Assembly: GCA_034008185.1 (NCBI GenBank)
Contig: CM067083.1
Coordinates: forward strand, 119,558,837 to 119,622,836
DNA: 64,000 bases
Source: Gorsachius magnificus
Lineage: Eukaryota; Chordata; Aves; Pelecaniformes; Ardeidae
Direction: 5' to 3'
In this document: positions 49,301-62,500 of the stretch, piece after piece
How the letters are laid out: the number at the start of each line of letters is the position of its first letter
How positions within the stretch are numbered: the stretch's first letter is position 1
Position numbers and translations under genes: made by a program
Notes under the pieces: model-generated
Seen by the model: only the letters and a program-made list of their open reading frames with translations
What the model was told of the DNA's origin: nothing
Database searches by the model: none

Positions 49301-52300
49301 ACTCATTAACCAAACCCAGAAATGTCACAATAAGGACAGTTCTGCCTCTACCACCGGTGTGCAAGTGTCATAAAAATGCTAGAAAGATTAAACAAAAAAA
49401 GTAGATGATATCATGGAAGTTATATCATGTTCTTCTGAAAGCAGACATGAGTTACGGCATCTGGGCATCTGAATTAAAGACAGTGATGTGAAAGTTAACA
49501 GCAGGTCTGGGTTACATTTCCAATGTCCTGACCTTAAAACTCAAGAGCCCAGCCTACTGACCAGCATGACACTCCCAGCACTTCATGGTGCTTTACAGCC
49601 CAAAGGTACCCAGTGGAGATCATTTCCCACTTGTAAAAGAGTTTGCTTGTTTAAGTTTACATGCGAGACTGCACGTTAACCTCGTGTACAGAGACAAATA
49701 CCTTAGTTAATAGTCATTCTATAGCCCTCATTTAACAGCTCCTGCTGCAAACATCATCCATCCAGTGATTCCTTTATTGCTGTTTAGCAAGGTGTAAGCT
49801 TACACCACCTCTGATTTTCGATATTTTTGATATTTTTCATTTTTTGGTCATGCTGATAACATATCCCTGTGATGAATGATGTAGAAATTAGTAGCCATCA
49901 TATCAAAGAAATTCAAGCACACAAAATAAAAAAATTGCCAAGGCAATGCTCTACTATGTGCCACTGAGCACAGAGCAAGTGTTTATGGTGGGCACCCACA
50001 AGCAGTGTCTTTTGGTCCCAAAGACATCTTCCTCCTTACTTTGTAAACAGAACCTCAGGAAGGAGAGCAAAGACCGTCCAACATATCCTAGCAGTTTTGG
50101 AGAGACACAGGAAAGCTCTACCTATATGTGGAAAGAGTGAGTGTTTTTTGGATCAGCCAACCATTCAGGTAGCCACTTCACCTTCACCCTGCCAGAACTA
50201 CACTGTAGGGGTACCTGTCTGCTGCTCCCTCACACCATGTCTGGGCTGTGGACCTTGTTGATCTGGACATTGGTCCACGGACTATCTACCTAGCTCAACC
50301 TTGGATCTTATCACCACGGACCTGCTGGTGATCACTGAGCTGTGTCTGACCCTGGTGACCCTCACCAGACCTGATGCTGCCTCAGCTTCCTGGCTTGGCC
50401 TCAGACCTGCCTCACCACCACACGCTTTCCTGAGGATCTGGATCACGGTGGAACCTGGCTGCCTTCACGGGCTCTGCCCTGCTCACCTTGCTTGGGCACC
50501 AGGAGCTGGGTCATGGCTGGTGAGGTCCTCGCTCTGCTGGCGGTGGGACCCCTTAAGCTCCCAGATCACCATCCCTCAGGCTCAGGCACAAACTGTTATT
50601 TTTATGGAACTTGTTTTCCACAGGAACAAAACACTGAAGGCAGAAGTCACCTGCAGTGCGCTTCAAACAGGTCCCCAGTGTAAATAATCAGGAGACAAAG
50701 ATCAGGCGAGCAGCTGATCTCTCCTTAAAGCTTAGATGTGTCCTTAAGCGCTGCAGACCAAGTTATGAAATTTACCTCCCATGTTCACCAGAGCAGCTCT
50801 CTGGACATTTGGCACCCATCCAGCCCAAAGCCCCCGTATTCCTCCTTCGGAGAGGATCTTCATAAACGCATGGTGCACTCCTCGAAACCTGAAATTAATA
50901 TGCAACTAGTAAGTAGAGAGCCCAGCTATGGAGAAATCTTTGCATATTCCAGCACTTTGCTGCTCCGGGTCCTCACATACGAAAGGTGATTTATACCTGC
51001 AAGGATCTGGCCTGCCAGATCCATTTTTGGATCCATCTTTGATTTTCATGCTGCGATATTTTACCAAACATACTGGTTGCCCTGGTAAGCAGCCATCTGG
51101 TCGCTAATGACAGACGGCCCTTTGATCCCACAGCTGGGTTGCAATACTAAATGTACAAGACACCGAAGGACGCCAGCTGTTTCAGATGCAAAGATCAGTG
51201 TGTCCTGGTATCTGCAGGAGGGTCTCAAGCCTTGCTGCGTGCAGGTGACCCAGCCCTTCCCTGCACCTTTACATCCTGCACAAGCCATTCCCCCCAACTT
51301 TTCTTCCAGCTTCCCTTCTTCAGAAAGCAAAGTGGAATAAGGAGGAAGTCTTGGATTCCCCACCCTCTCCACTGCCCAGAGCCATCACATACCTCCCAGG
51401 CACTGCTCTTCCCCCGAAAGGGCTCCAAGCAGTTGGGGAGAGGGGGTGGCAGTAAACAGAGAGAACCACCTGCCTCAGAGTAATCATTAACAGGAAAAAA
51501 ACATCAGCTTCGAGAGGAACCAACCGTAATGGCTTTCCTTCCAGCTTCCTTTTTCCTTCCATTTGCATCTGCACCTTCACCAGATCAGTCGGGCTGGCAA
51601 AAAACTGTCCGATGGCACCCGCAGACATGCCTCCAACTACAGCTTTCCTGCCAAACAGGGAAAAAAAGTTCTCCAGAATACACTGAAAATCTTCACAAAT
51701 CGCTGTGCTCGAGCTGAAGAGTTCAGCAGCACAACCCGGGTGAAACAAGTGTAAATGGTTATTCCTTATATTAACAGCCAAAGTTAAGGTAATAGTTGTA
51801 GCGGCTGCAGGTAGTTAAGTAGTCAACAATACTTCTGTCAATTTTAAGAAAGGTTTAAAACTTATCTGGGGAAAAACTCAGGTTATTACACATCATCAAG
51901 ATGCTCTGCTTCCTCTCCAGGTTACATTATACTCCTTGCTTAAGGTTTAAAGGCAGGATGGCAAGGTACACAAGTAAGGGATGGTGCTCCATATATTGTA
52001 ATAACTGAATGCCAATCTGAATGCTAAACTATTTGCTGATATATAAGACTTTTATCTATCTCCCATTGCTACTGGATGTGTTAATTTTATGGTTCTACTT
52101 ATTTTAGTAGAACCAGAAATTTCAGTATTATCCCCAGTTCACCCTTCCCTTCGCATCAGGCACGACAAGAATTTTCTATTAGATTTTACAAATCCCATCC
52201 TAAAAACAGTTACATTTTGATTTTGGAGTAAAATACCTGATATGGTACTGTATATGATTATAAAAGTACATGACTGACATTTAACAATAAGGATTTGACA

Positions 52301-55300
52301 ATTAGAAATTAAGAAACTTTGCAAAACTTACAGAAAAATCTGCTTCATTCCCCACAATCAAAGAGTCAATTCTGTGGCTATATACTGCTTGCATTGTCAA
52401 AAAAGGGATTGAGTGAGATTTAACTGTTGCTGAATTAACTTGCAAAACGAAGGCTTTGGGTTTGCTGTTTATAGGATCATTTGTCTCCTCAGGAAGGATG
52501 CACAGATTTAACTTAGGCTGACATCTGTCGTACACACAGGAACAACACAGTGTCTTTTCCCTCACAATCTGCCTCTTCAGTAGCCTGGAAATTTCCATCT
52601 CTTGGGCTAAAATACACCATCAGAATCAGCAAACCGGCCTATTACTACGCTCCCTGTTAATTATCCAGTGGCATAACAATTTCTTACCTAGGCAGTATGA
52701 CAAGCGGCAAACCAGCAAAGTGTTGCCATACTGCTGCTGGACAACGTGGAATGGGACCCGTCCCTCCAGCAGCTGGAAGTCTGAGATGGACCCACACCTC
52801 ACTTCTTTTCTGCAAAGCCCCAGAGGATATTTGACATGTCCATCGTGCCTTTGGAAATGTACCCGTGTGGAGCTAATGCAGCTCTTGGGTGACCTCAGAG
52901 CTGAGCAGGGCACGATGCTGCAAGTCCAGCTTGGCTCAGCTGAACCTCTGGTTTGCATTACCCAGGCAGCTGTAGGATTAGTCACAGTTACTCACACTGG
53001 TGTTGGGTTTGTGCAATAGCTCACAGCTTCTCCAGGAGCCGTCACACACAACTGTACAGTCAGCTTGCACTTCCCCACATCCCCTGGCACAGGCGGCAAT
53101 AAAAGAGCAGCCACTACATCACAGACCTTGAGTCACGGTAAAGCTGCCCTGCCTCCGCTCTTGTCCAGGATAATTCCTGCCAGCCCAGGACAGCTGCTTC
53201 TATCGACGTGGTTTATCATGTTTCTCCATCTCTTTAGTAGAGTATCCTTACTAGAGTAATCATGGTCCTAGTTAAACCTCTGAGAAACTTACTTCAACAT
53301 TTCTTAGTCCCATTCCCAGCTGAATGAAAAGATAAAACTAAAATCAGAAAGTCCATATCAGTGCTTAAACCCCTACTTTATATTTATGCTCTTTAGGGTA
53401 GGGGAGCCATGAGGAAAACACAACTTTTAGGGCTGCAGGACTCCTACATTAAGGACAATCCCCAACCAGGCAAAAGCATAAATATGCAACATTACCAGAA
53501 AGGAAAGCTTCCATCCTCAGACCTGCCAAGCACGGAGTCACGGAGATGTTCATACGCAATCATCCTAACACCAGAGTACACTGCGGAAAACAAAAGCAGG
53601 AGACAATTCTTGGGTCTGCCATTCCTGGAGGTCATGCTGTGACAGCGAGGTCAAGAGATCGGGTTGTAAAACACTCCAGAGCTTGCCTGGGTCAGCTGGT
53701 CACTGCTCTCATGTTCATGATCAAAATGGGGAAAGCGAGGGGGCTGCTTGGTAGCAATGCCACGGACAGAACTTCTTAGCATCAGAGAATCTCGCTGGCT
53801 GAGCCACACATGTGCCAGGAGGCAGCACGGCTTATGCCCGCGCGCTAAGGAGATGTGACCGCATTGCTTCCTTCTCCCCTGGTGCCAAGCACAAAACCTC
53901 CCACAAGTGGTTTTGAGGTTTGTTGCTGTCACCGTATTTCCAAATAAAACACAGGAAGCTGTTACCTGTGGCCAAACCGCTAATGCATTTCTTCATCCTA
54001 GCACTTGCAACCTTATCTTTTTTTTGCAGCCCGTCCCCACCTCCCTCAAATAAAAGATATTTATCTTTCAGAGGACTCTTGAGTGCTTGCTTGTGCTGAA
54101 GACCTTCCTGCAAAGACCACAGGGAAATTATATTTTGTTTTCCCAGAAGCCAGAATAAGGCTGTGGAAGAATGGGCAAGAGAGGGAAGAGAAGGGATTGA
54201 ACCAGAATCCCATATATTTCAAAGTGGGATTGCAGGGCAAGCTGAAGAAGTCCTCACAGATATATTTAAAGTACAACAAGGTATGGCAAGCTCACTCCAA
54301 AAGGCTGTTGACCACAGAAGGCAGGACCCAAACTTGTCCCATCATGAGCAGATAATCACCTATGTGGCGGTAGACGGCCGGCGTGGCTCCTTGCCAGAGC
54401 TTTCGTAAGCCCTCCTCTTGCACGATGCCAGCCGCGGTGCGCAGCATGCCACGGTAAGGGACCGCCTGGCCAGCAGCAGCTCCGTTGCGATGAACGGCAG
54501 CTTCACCTTGGACCTGCAGTCGAGTTTTCGTGAGATCCAGGGGAAATGTTACTGAGGAGAAAGAGCAGGGAACAAATGTGACTACGGGTGCAGCTGCGGG
54601 GAGACCGACCACGTCGGTAACATCTGCGCCACCATCCCCCCTGCCGGGCAGCCAAGGGGGCTGTGCAAGCACCAGCAGGCAGCAGAGACCATACCCAACG
54701 TGGGTGCAGGTGATTCGTGGAGAACAGGAGGTTCATGTCCAGATATGTTAAAAGTGGCTCTGGGCATGAGTAACCAAAATACATCCCCGTCAAACACAAA
54801 GTCTTTCTGCCTTATTTCTTTCTGCAGATTTGTTATGCAATGCACATACTTTTCCAGCAGACTCTGGATTAAAAATCCTGTTCCAGTTACTCCCCCTGAA
54901 TAAAGATCAGTCAAGTCTCTTATCGAGCGTGTGGCCTCTCCAATTCTGCCCAGCATAGTGGCAGCACACGTTACAGTCAGGAACAACCCCACAGTGGCCA
55001 TCGTAATGCAGACACACATGCGGGCGAGCATCTATCCTACCAACCACCCTAAAACATGCTGGTTTTCTGATGCAGACACAAAAATCATGCTTAGCCTGTT
55101 ATTTCTCTCACTGAAGTAACTGGTGGCCAGGGAAGGTGGTCCAACTCGATCTCAGCTTCCCGGGGCTGCTCCTGAAACAGTATGGGTGCACATCTACTGC
55201 CCCTAATATCAGTTCCAGGCCAGGAGTGTCTCACTGGGTGATGGACCTTCCCAGCCTGTCTCAGGCGGCAAGTGCCCAGGAGCAGGGGTTGTCTTTGGTT

Positions 55301-56012
55301 TGACACCTCTACAACAAAAATCTTGTAGAAATTATATAGAATATGCTGAGAAATATTCCAAAGAAGTTACTGATCACAAAGCAGTGCTGTGCAGATGCCA
55401 GGGTGCTGCTTTCCCGCATTTCAGCAAGCAGGTTACTATACTCCGTTTGTACAGACGTCTCCATTGTAACCACAAACGTAAGATTAGATTTTTCTTTGAT
55501 TAACCTGCATTAACCATGAAAAGCAAATTCCTGAAGAAGTCAGCCCCTTGCTACTAACTTAGGCAACAGATCGTCCTGCCTCTTTAGTCCTCTTCCAGAA
55601 ACCCAGCAAGCACAAAGCTTAAATTAGTCACAACTGCTCTGCGTTAATGCCTGCAGCCCTTTGGTCTCAGAAACAAAGATTTCAGCCTGGAAACCCCCTC
55701 CCTCCAGCCACAGTCAGATGGCATGAAACACTAGCAAGGCTTAAATTATTGAAAAGTCATGACGAGCAGAGTGGAACAAACAGATTTGCTGGAGTGTAAA
55801 AGCCGGAGCGAGCACCGAGGAATGAGGCATCCGGGGACTGAAGTTCCCCCTGCCCTCCAAAAGTAAATTTTGACCCTCTTGCCTCTCGGAAAATCACGGT
55901 GAGTTGTACCTAGTTCTGCCACAGCTGCTGCACAGGCTGATAGAGCGAATTTGCTGACTCGGGGCCATCTCTCTGGAAGAGGTAAGCTCTTCTCTTCTTC
56001 TGCAGGTGACAT
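46344..56012 (-). CDS. SLC25A27: Mitochondrial carrier UCP4
   Basis: Nine exons: 56012-55910, 54551-54360, 53580-53496, 51647-51525, 50888-50776, 49025-48941, 48287-48195, 47852-47750, 46415-46344. The total is 969 nt, or 322 residues, against 323 in human. It encodes a six-helix inner-mitochondrial-membrane carrier, the neuronal uncoupling protein UCP4. All three SLC25 signatures (P-x-D-x-x-K) are present: PLDLTKTRL in exon 2, PTDLVKVQM in exon 4 and PADVVKTRI in exon 7. Other diagnostic stretches are [19 protein letters not shown] (exon 5), [10 protein letters not shown] (exon 6) and [16 protein letters not shown] (exon 9). The protein starts [20 protein letters not shown], close to human. 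The ATG context is weak (T at -3), and the exon 4 donor reads GTTGGT rather than GTAAGT. It is divergent from CYP39A1. Confidence 0.96.
50150..50600. repeat. Possible transposon-derived CT/GA-rich segment
   Basis: Irregular repeats of GACCTGCTGG- and CTGACCCTGGTGACCCTCACC-like blocks lie within an SLC25A27 intron. They resemble low-complexity interspersed repeats seen in bird genomes. I cannot name the family, and open frames here look spurious. Confidence 0.3.
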
Positions 56013-56035
56013 CTAGCGTCTAACATGAAACAAGG

Positions 56036-56305
56036 CTAACCAGCCACCCTGCGAGGGTCTGGAGCAAAAGCAGACCCTAGCTCAGCTCTGTTCTGGGAGA
56101 CAAACTGCTGAAGGTCATGTTTCTCCAGCGCCAGCACTGGGAACCGCAGCAGCCCAAATGCCTCCTGCAGAGCTGCAAGGTCCTTGTGCAGTGACACAAG
56201 AGACTCCCGCGCACCGGGCTCCTGGGAAATGTAGTCTGTCACCAACGTCACCCTCCGCCAGGCAACCGGCCGTGCGGGTGCAGTCATGCACACGATTTCA
56301 CCCAT
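56036..56305 (-). other. 89-codon ORF just upstream of SLC25A27
   Basis: The frame opens MGEIVCMTAPARPVAWRRV, includes an amphipathic stretch SLVSLHKDLAALQEAFGLLR, and stops 23 bp before the SLC25A27 ATG on the same strand. If transcribed it would be an upstream ORF in the SLC25A27 leader. No known family was recognised. A second short out-of-frame ATG lies about 14 bp before the SLC25A27 start. It may be chance. Confidence 0.3.
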
Positions 56306-57300
56306 TATCTACATCAAAAAAATACATCATTAGTGAGACCTGAAGATTATGAGAACACGTGCGGGGTCTGTTTGCTTTATGGGGTGCCGTCATTGACAGC
56401 AGTGCCTTGGGAGCCCCAAACCGCGTCCCGGTGTCAAACAGCTGCACAGGCATCCGAGAGGGATGAATTGATCCAGATCCTGGTTTAACAAAAGCTGCAT
56501 TAGGAACAGCTACATGCCGAGCTGGAGTGCTGGAGTGCTTGTAGCAATTCACCTCCCCTGGGAATTAGGCACAGAGCAGTGCAGTTTGAGCAAGGAGCAT
56601 GCAAACCTGGGAAGGCAGAAGCCAACCTCTACCCAAAGCCCTGTATGTGAAAAGTTTAAAGCTTTTCCTGGCTGAATGCTGAAGCCCTGTTAATTGTGTG
56701 CCAGTCCTAATTTCTCTTAAATTAATGTAGGCATATTTAGGTTCTCATCATGAGAAAAAGGGTAAGGCATGCACCATTCAAGAGAAGCTTTTCATTTATC
56801 ATTAAGACTCAGCTGAATCACTAAGTTAATCATTAGCCATTAATCACTAATCCTCATGCTGAGGATTTGAGGATTTTTTAGGTCACAGAAACTTATCCCA
56901 GAACGCCTCCCCACCCCCCTGTCTGACTGCCTAACATTTTGGTGTGTGGTCCCGGTCACGGTTCAGACAAATGAAGGAAGCGTTGCAGGTGAAATATTCA
57001 GGTAAAGTCAGTGAATTTATCCCATTGGTCACCAGTAATGGGTATTAAATTGGATCCTTCTTTGGGTTAGAATTCATTAGAATTCATGCAGCAATAAAAC
57101 AAACTACTGACAAAACCCTGATTAAAATGGGAAGAAGGCAAATTGCAATTCAATGCAAGCATGCCTGGCTGCACTGAGGGTGCGAGTCATTCAGAGCCTT
57201 ATTCTAGGCAGTTTATGCAATCTGCTGTTGGCACTTCTCTGCCTCCCTCTGTAGCTGTTCTCTGGGCTTGGGTCATCTTGTGCCACTGTATATCAGCCTG
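56306..57300. other. Intergenic between SLC25A27 and CYP39A1
   Basis: No gene recognised. The DNA is AT-rich in its centre. Confidence 0.4.
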
Positions 57301-57309
57301 TCTATCATC

Positions 57310-57655
57310 AATTCATAATTTAGGTTGGAGAGGACCCCTAGAGGTTATCTAGTACAATCCTCTGCTCAGAGCAGGGATAGCTTCAGAGTTAAGTCAGGTT
57401 GTCCAGGGTCTTGCTTGGTTACCTTCTGAAAACCTCCAAGGATGGGGTTTTCACAACCACAGCCTGCTCTGGTGCTTAACCACTTTGTGAACATTTTTTC
57501 CGTATATTCAGTCAGAATTTCCCATGTTACATCTTATGTCCATTGCCTCTCATTCCTTAGATATACACCTCTGGGGACAGTCTCACTCTGTCTTCTCTAT
57601 AGCCATGCTTTAGGGGGTGGAAAACAACTAGATCCCTCTTTAAAATAAACCCCAT
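57310..57655 (-). mobile_element. Old CR1 LINE, 3' region
   Basis: The plus strand reads TTTAGGTTGGAGAGGACCCC, then reverse-complement CR1 3' UTR and ORF2 end. It is heavily diverged compared with the copies at 4633 and 6417. Confidence 0.75.
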
Positions 57656-58394
57656 AACATTGTGGCGTCCTGTGGGGAGAGCAGCTCTCCATGGTAATTT
57701 TTAGTCAGGGGAAATAAGTTCTTTTTTTAAACCAGACTGATTTGGGGATGGCAGTGAGGAAGAACTTTCTTTTCCCACGGGATCTTTGAAATGAGCCTGA
57801 CCCGCAGACGGACGCTTGCGTGGGCAGCTCTGTGATTTGTAGAGGTCCATCAATCAGCTGGAATTTGTATATCCCCAAATCCTGAGGGAGACAGCTCCAA
57901 CAGAGCTTTATTTACTTTTTATTTACCTTTTTATTTACTTATTTCAGTGAGACACCATTTTCTGGTTTCCGTCCAAAGCCAGTGACAGTTTGATCAAAGG
58001 CTGCACATGCAGGGAAGGAGCGTGGACTTCATATGCAATGGAAACACAGCAGTGGGGTCTGTGAGGGCTGTGTGGTGCCCAAGAAAAGCAGCCAAACTGC
58101 CCTGGTCCTCTCACCTGCTTCTACCAGTGGTGACTGTGTTAGTCTACCTTGGAAAGACCATTAACTATTATCTGCCTGGGACTAGGACCTAGTCTGAGGA
58201 AAACTTGTTAGTGACTACGCACCATCATACTGGTTGTGTCCTCCTCGCAGTAGTGCCTTTCAGTAGCATGTCTTGTCCTTCATCAAGTCGTGCCCCAGAA
58301 GCAGAAGTTAAACAAAAAAAATAAAAATGTCCAAAACAAATGCAAAAGCCTATAATGAATGTCTTCACAGAGGGTTGTACTTGGCATTTCCCTT

Positions 58395-58490
58395 TGCTGG
58401 ACTTCATGAGGTCACTTTTTTTGCCAGGAAAGGTTGGACCAGGTTTTCCTTGAGGTCCCTTCCAACCTGGTATTCTACGATTCTATGATG
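58395..58490 (+). mobile_element. CR1 3'-end fragment
   Basis: GGTCCCTTCCAACCTGGTAT followed by TCTACGATTCTATGATG is the CR1 3' tail on the plus strand. Confidence 0.7.
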
Positions 58491-58494
58491 AGTC

Positions 58495-58640
58495 CCTGTT
58501 TTCCCATTTCTCCAGCCTCTTGAAGTCACTCTGAATGGCAGCACACCCATCTGGTCTATCAACTACTCCTCCTGCCTTTGTGTTGTCTTCAGACTTGCTG
58601 AGGCTGTGCGGGGGTCGGCTGTGAGAGCACTTCCTAGGGT
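58495..58640 (-). mobile_element. Old CR1 ORF2 fragment
   Basis: The plus strand contains CCATTTCTCCAGCCTCTTGA and then the complement of a CR1 region equivalent to the FADDTK neighbourhood. It is short, diverged and opposite in orientation to the adjacent fragment. Confidence 0.5.
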
Positions 58641-59239
58641 GTTTTATATTTAATGAATTCTGTACGTACTTTTGGTGTGCCACTTCCACACGCGCAAAGA
58701 AACCAGTCTGACCTCTCTGAAGTGTTGTCTTCTGACATTGCAGTGATGTTATAGGGGCCTCAGCAGGTTTTGAATTGCCAGTTCAACCTCCAAAGCCTTT
58801 CTCTGCTCCTCAGGTGCTGGACACACATCAATGAGATGATCTCAGACAGGTGAGAGAGACCTTTCATAAGGCTTACTGCTTCAGGTGATGCCTGCAGAAG
58901 TTTCTTGCCATCTGCCTTGCTGAAAGCCAAGTGTCTGCAAATCACAGCCTCTCTGCTTTATAATCTCCTATTGCCAAAAAATAATTTTTTTAACTGAAGA
59001 AAGTAACACACTGCTTTGCCACAGTGTCCGTTGTCCCTGGCTGCTTGGGCTGCTTCCAGCAACTGGTGAGAAGTTCAAGGATTTGTCACAGCAACATCTA
59101 AGTTTTGCAAGGAGTGGAGTTGTTCCCCGTCCCAGCGCGGAGGAGAACTGGCTCTGCCTTTTCCAAAACAAGGGCTCGTCCCCTGGGCTGCTTGGTGCTT
59201 TGGCATCTTGTCTCCATGGCAGTGATCAGCTGGCAAGGC

Positions 59240-59480
59240 TGATAAAAGAGGCCCTGTTCATTGACCGGGTAATCCCGGCCAGCGCGGCCGCGCCGGGTGC
59301 TGCAGCAGGCGGAGCAGCCGCTGGGGCAGGCGGCGAAGAGGCAAAATGGCTCTTGCTCTCCTCTTGGCAGCAATCCTGGGACTCCTTATTTTCAAGGTGG
59401 TTTTGCTTCAGTCGAGAAACCCGAGCTCCCCTCCTTGCATCGGGAGCTGGATCCCTTGGTTTGGAGCTGCGTTTCAGTTT
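59240..59480 (+). promoter_or_regulatory. GC-rich promoter region of CYP39A1
   Basis: A compact GC- and CpG-rich block (with GCGCGGCCGCGCCGGG near 59280) ends at the CYP39A1 start codon at 59346. No TATA box was noticed. Confidence 0.5.
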
Positions 59481-59522
59481 GGGAAAGCTCCTCTGGAGTT
59501 TATAGAGCAAGCTAGAAGCAAG
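59346..59522 (+). CDS. CYP39A1: Oxysterol 7-alpha-hydroxylase, first coding exon only
   Basis: Fifty-nine codons end in phase 0 at GCAAG/GTAATG. Residues 1-21 are a hydrophobic signal anchor (MALALLLAAILGLLIFKVVL) that holds microsomal P450s in the ER membrane. The proline-rich hinge and the blocks SSPPCIGSWIPWFGA and FGKAPLEFIEQARSK follow, aligning with human CYP39A1 (PPCIKGWIPW, FGKAPLEFIEKAR). CYP39A1 hydroxylates 24-hydroxycholesterol at C7 in bile-acid synthesis. The heme-binding cysteine region and all other exons were not found in the 4.4 kb to the right edge and presumably lie beyond it. Its position next to SLC25A27 supports the call. Confidence 0.9.
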
Positions 59523-62500
59523 GTAATGGCTGTGGCGGCGTGCCTGTTCATGGGTGTGTGCTCAGGGTGGCTGCCTGCAAGGGGAAAGGCGAGGAGAAAT
59601 GTCTGCTTTAAGTTTGCCCCTTCCCTATCACATTTTATAACGCCGGGAGCATTTAGCTGGTGAAGGATTGGCTTTCTACCAGTAACGTTGCTAAGTTATG
59701 GATCCGATCCAGGCATGATCTCTGTGCTGTGATCATCCTGTTGGGACCCAGCACCTCTGCTGTTTTGCTTTTGCAGTCTGGCTACGTGTCAATCTTGGTT
59801 TCAGATAACGTGGAAACCCCTGTGCCAGGCGCTGGGACTAGGAGACTCGTTATTTGCGTGCCTAAAGTTAAGGGGGATTTTTGAGTACCAGCTGGTGCCC
59901 CTCACTTTTCAGGAGAGACATAGATGTGCTTGGCAGGCAACTTTTTCCATCCTAAAAAGCTTACCAAAGATGGGTGCGAAAATTTCCCCCTGGACATGCC
60001 TTTCTTTCTCTATGTCTATGAGAGAGCCTAAATGATTGATTTAGATCAGATGCTTAATTTCTAGGCAGCTAATACTAACCAACATAAAAGCCATTTCCCA
60101 TTTTCATTCAGGGATGGTATCACCTGCTACTGCAATATAGTCAGCCTCAAGAATTCGGTACTGAAGGATCGCACAGCCCACTGCTTCCAAAAACTACCTA
60201 AAACCAAAATTGCTCTAGCATCCTGAAATTTGGGGGAAAAAAATAATAAGTGCTGGATGTTTAAAATGTGCTTTCTCGTTTTGAACTATTAGATGTCATT
60301 ATTTTTAAGTACTTACTTGTAGCCGTGGTTGTTATAAACTTGTGGTGTTAAATGAAAGCAGAGGTTCAAGTATAGTCAGCTGAAGTATGGGAGTACGGAC
60401 ATCAGGAGCTGTCAGCCTTGTGTTAAAGCACATTGGGTGCACCGTAGAGTAAGCTTGTGTGTATGATCTGGAGTTCCTTGGTTTCTTTGGGCTTAACAGG
60501 CTGGTTTTAGCCTTATATTACTGTCTTTCCTGTGTCTTTCATCCATGCATACAATGATCAGTTATTTGTTCGTTCATCTTAGGGCAGAAATGTAGAACTG
60601 GAAGAAAACTCATTCCAGTCCATTCTCCTACTATTTCAGAAACCGTGCCATATAATACTTTAAATAAACTGATCAAGCCTCACTTAGAAAAACCAATCAT
60701 AATATTTCTTTGGCTCTTCTGATACGAGGCCGTTGGAGAACCTCCTTGTTCTATTGAAAGCTTATCCTGGTGGCAGCCAGATTAAAGCAGCCTGCCAGAC
60801 GGCCCTTTCCAGTGTAGTCCCTTTGGGGGACAGATGTTTCACCATGACTTAAGCTTGCTTTAGTGGCCTTTTTTTCCCCAGGAAGCTTTTAGCAGAATCT
60901 CTTAGATGAAATTTTAAAACAAACCTGACAGAAGAGCCCTTTCTGGAGGTTCATTCACAGATTGAATTAGCAAAACATTTACACCCAGAAGAATGGATTG
61001 AAGTACAAATGCAAACTTAGTGGCTCTGGGTCTGTTAATTTTGATGTTCTTTTGCCTGGAGACCCTTTAGGTTGCTTTTGGTGCTATGGCAGCTGCTGAC
61101 ACATCTGAGCACACCAGAAACACCTGAAGGGCTTTATAGACCCCAGGTTTTGTTGGGACAGAAACTAGAAAAAGAAACCTTTTCAATGGGAGAAAACTCA
61201 AAATAAGGCAAAGCAGAAAGAGAAGGTTTTCTTACATATTTCCTCCCCTTTTCTGTGTGTTTGCAGATAGGATCTTTCCTTTGACTTTTTTTTCTAGTCC
61301 AGCATCTCCGCATCCTTGTGACCTTTCCCTGCAGTCCCCCTGGGCCGAGAAGGACCCTTCCACCCATCACCCCTAGCCTGCCTCAGTCCCCTGTCTCTGG
61401 AGAGGGCTATTCTCTTGTTCTCCCCTGCCTCTCCTTAAACACCCCAGGAATGTCTCCCTGCCTTCCCACACTGTCAGGATGGCTGAGGCTGGGGAAGAGA
61501 AGCCTTCTCCTTCCTGCTCCCTTTTACAGGAATAGGCACTGTAGCATCGTACAGCCAAATAGAGCAGGTGCTGCTGCCAAAGGGGTCATTAATGGGCATT
61601 ACAAGGGTTGCAAAAGACATCTGCAATGATTCCAAGCTCCTTAATATTGCCAGAACAGGGTTAAGTGTCCTTAGTGTGAGCAAGCTGCTCTTGTAAAAGC
61701 GCAGAAATGGGCTCAGGCAGCGTGAAACCTCTTCATCTCCTTAGGGTCGTTACCTTCAGGGCAGACTTTCACAATTAGAAAATTCCTCACCGGATGAATC
61801 CTTCAGTCTGTCAAAGTGACACTCATTTATTTTTCTTTCTTAAGGAGTTAGCTCTCTTCTTGTTGTCCCTTTTGTGTATATCCCTCACTGCTTTTTCTCT
61901 TAAGCCCTGGAGTAACACACCAGACTTCCACTGCTTCCAGCCTGCACTTTGCTTGAAGTTCGCTGCGTCTGTTTTCCTCCTACAGAAGAAGACATGGGCT
62001 GGAAGAATCATCTGTTTTTCCCCTTGTGTCATCAGTGGGTCCAAGAAAAGAAAGATCCCCTGCTCTAATAAAATATTTAATCCCTGGTCTAATAAAAGTT
62101 ACCACCTCTTCCTCCGAAAGCTGCCTGGCTAATTAAAGCAGTTGTGCAGGCAGCCTGGGATGGGCAGGGTGGGTAACGGGAGCCACCATGCAGCATAAAA
62201 TACAGGTAGAGCTGCTTAATGAGGGGTCAAAGGGTGTGGTTCCCCACTTTGCCTGGCAAACGTGATAGAGAGTTAATAAGGAATTTCAAATGCTTCTTGT
62301 CAGTTTGCTAATTAAGCTAACAAGAAAAGTTCAGTTAAACCCATGAGATTGTTCTGCACTGGTGTATGGGCCTGTGGATCCATACATCCTTCTCAGTGTG
62401 TTGGCTGCGTTTGGGACGTGGTGCCATGTGTCAGGACTCAGCTCCTCCCAGCCTTATTCTCTTTATTCTCTGTGTGTGGTTGCGTGAGGGATGATGACTC

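Noticed and set aside
50301..50687. 128-codon frame in an SLC25A27 intron
   Set aside because: It consists of repetitive Leu/Thr/Pro/Ala-rich translation of a repeat-like segment, without splice signals or homology.
52626..52985. 119-codon minus-strand frame considered as an SLC25A27 exon
   Set aside because: It does not match any carrier segment. The true exon 3 was found at 53580-53496 with correct phase.
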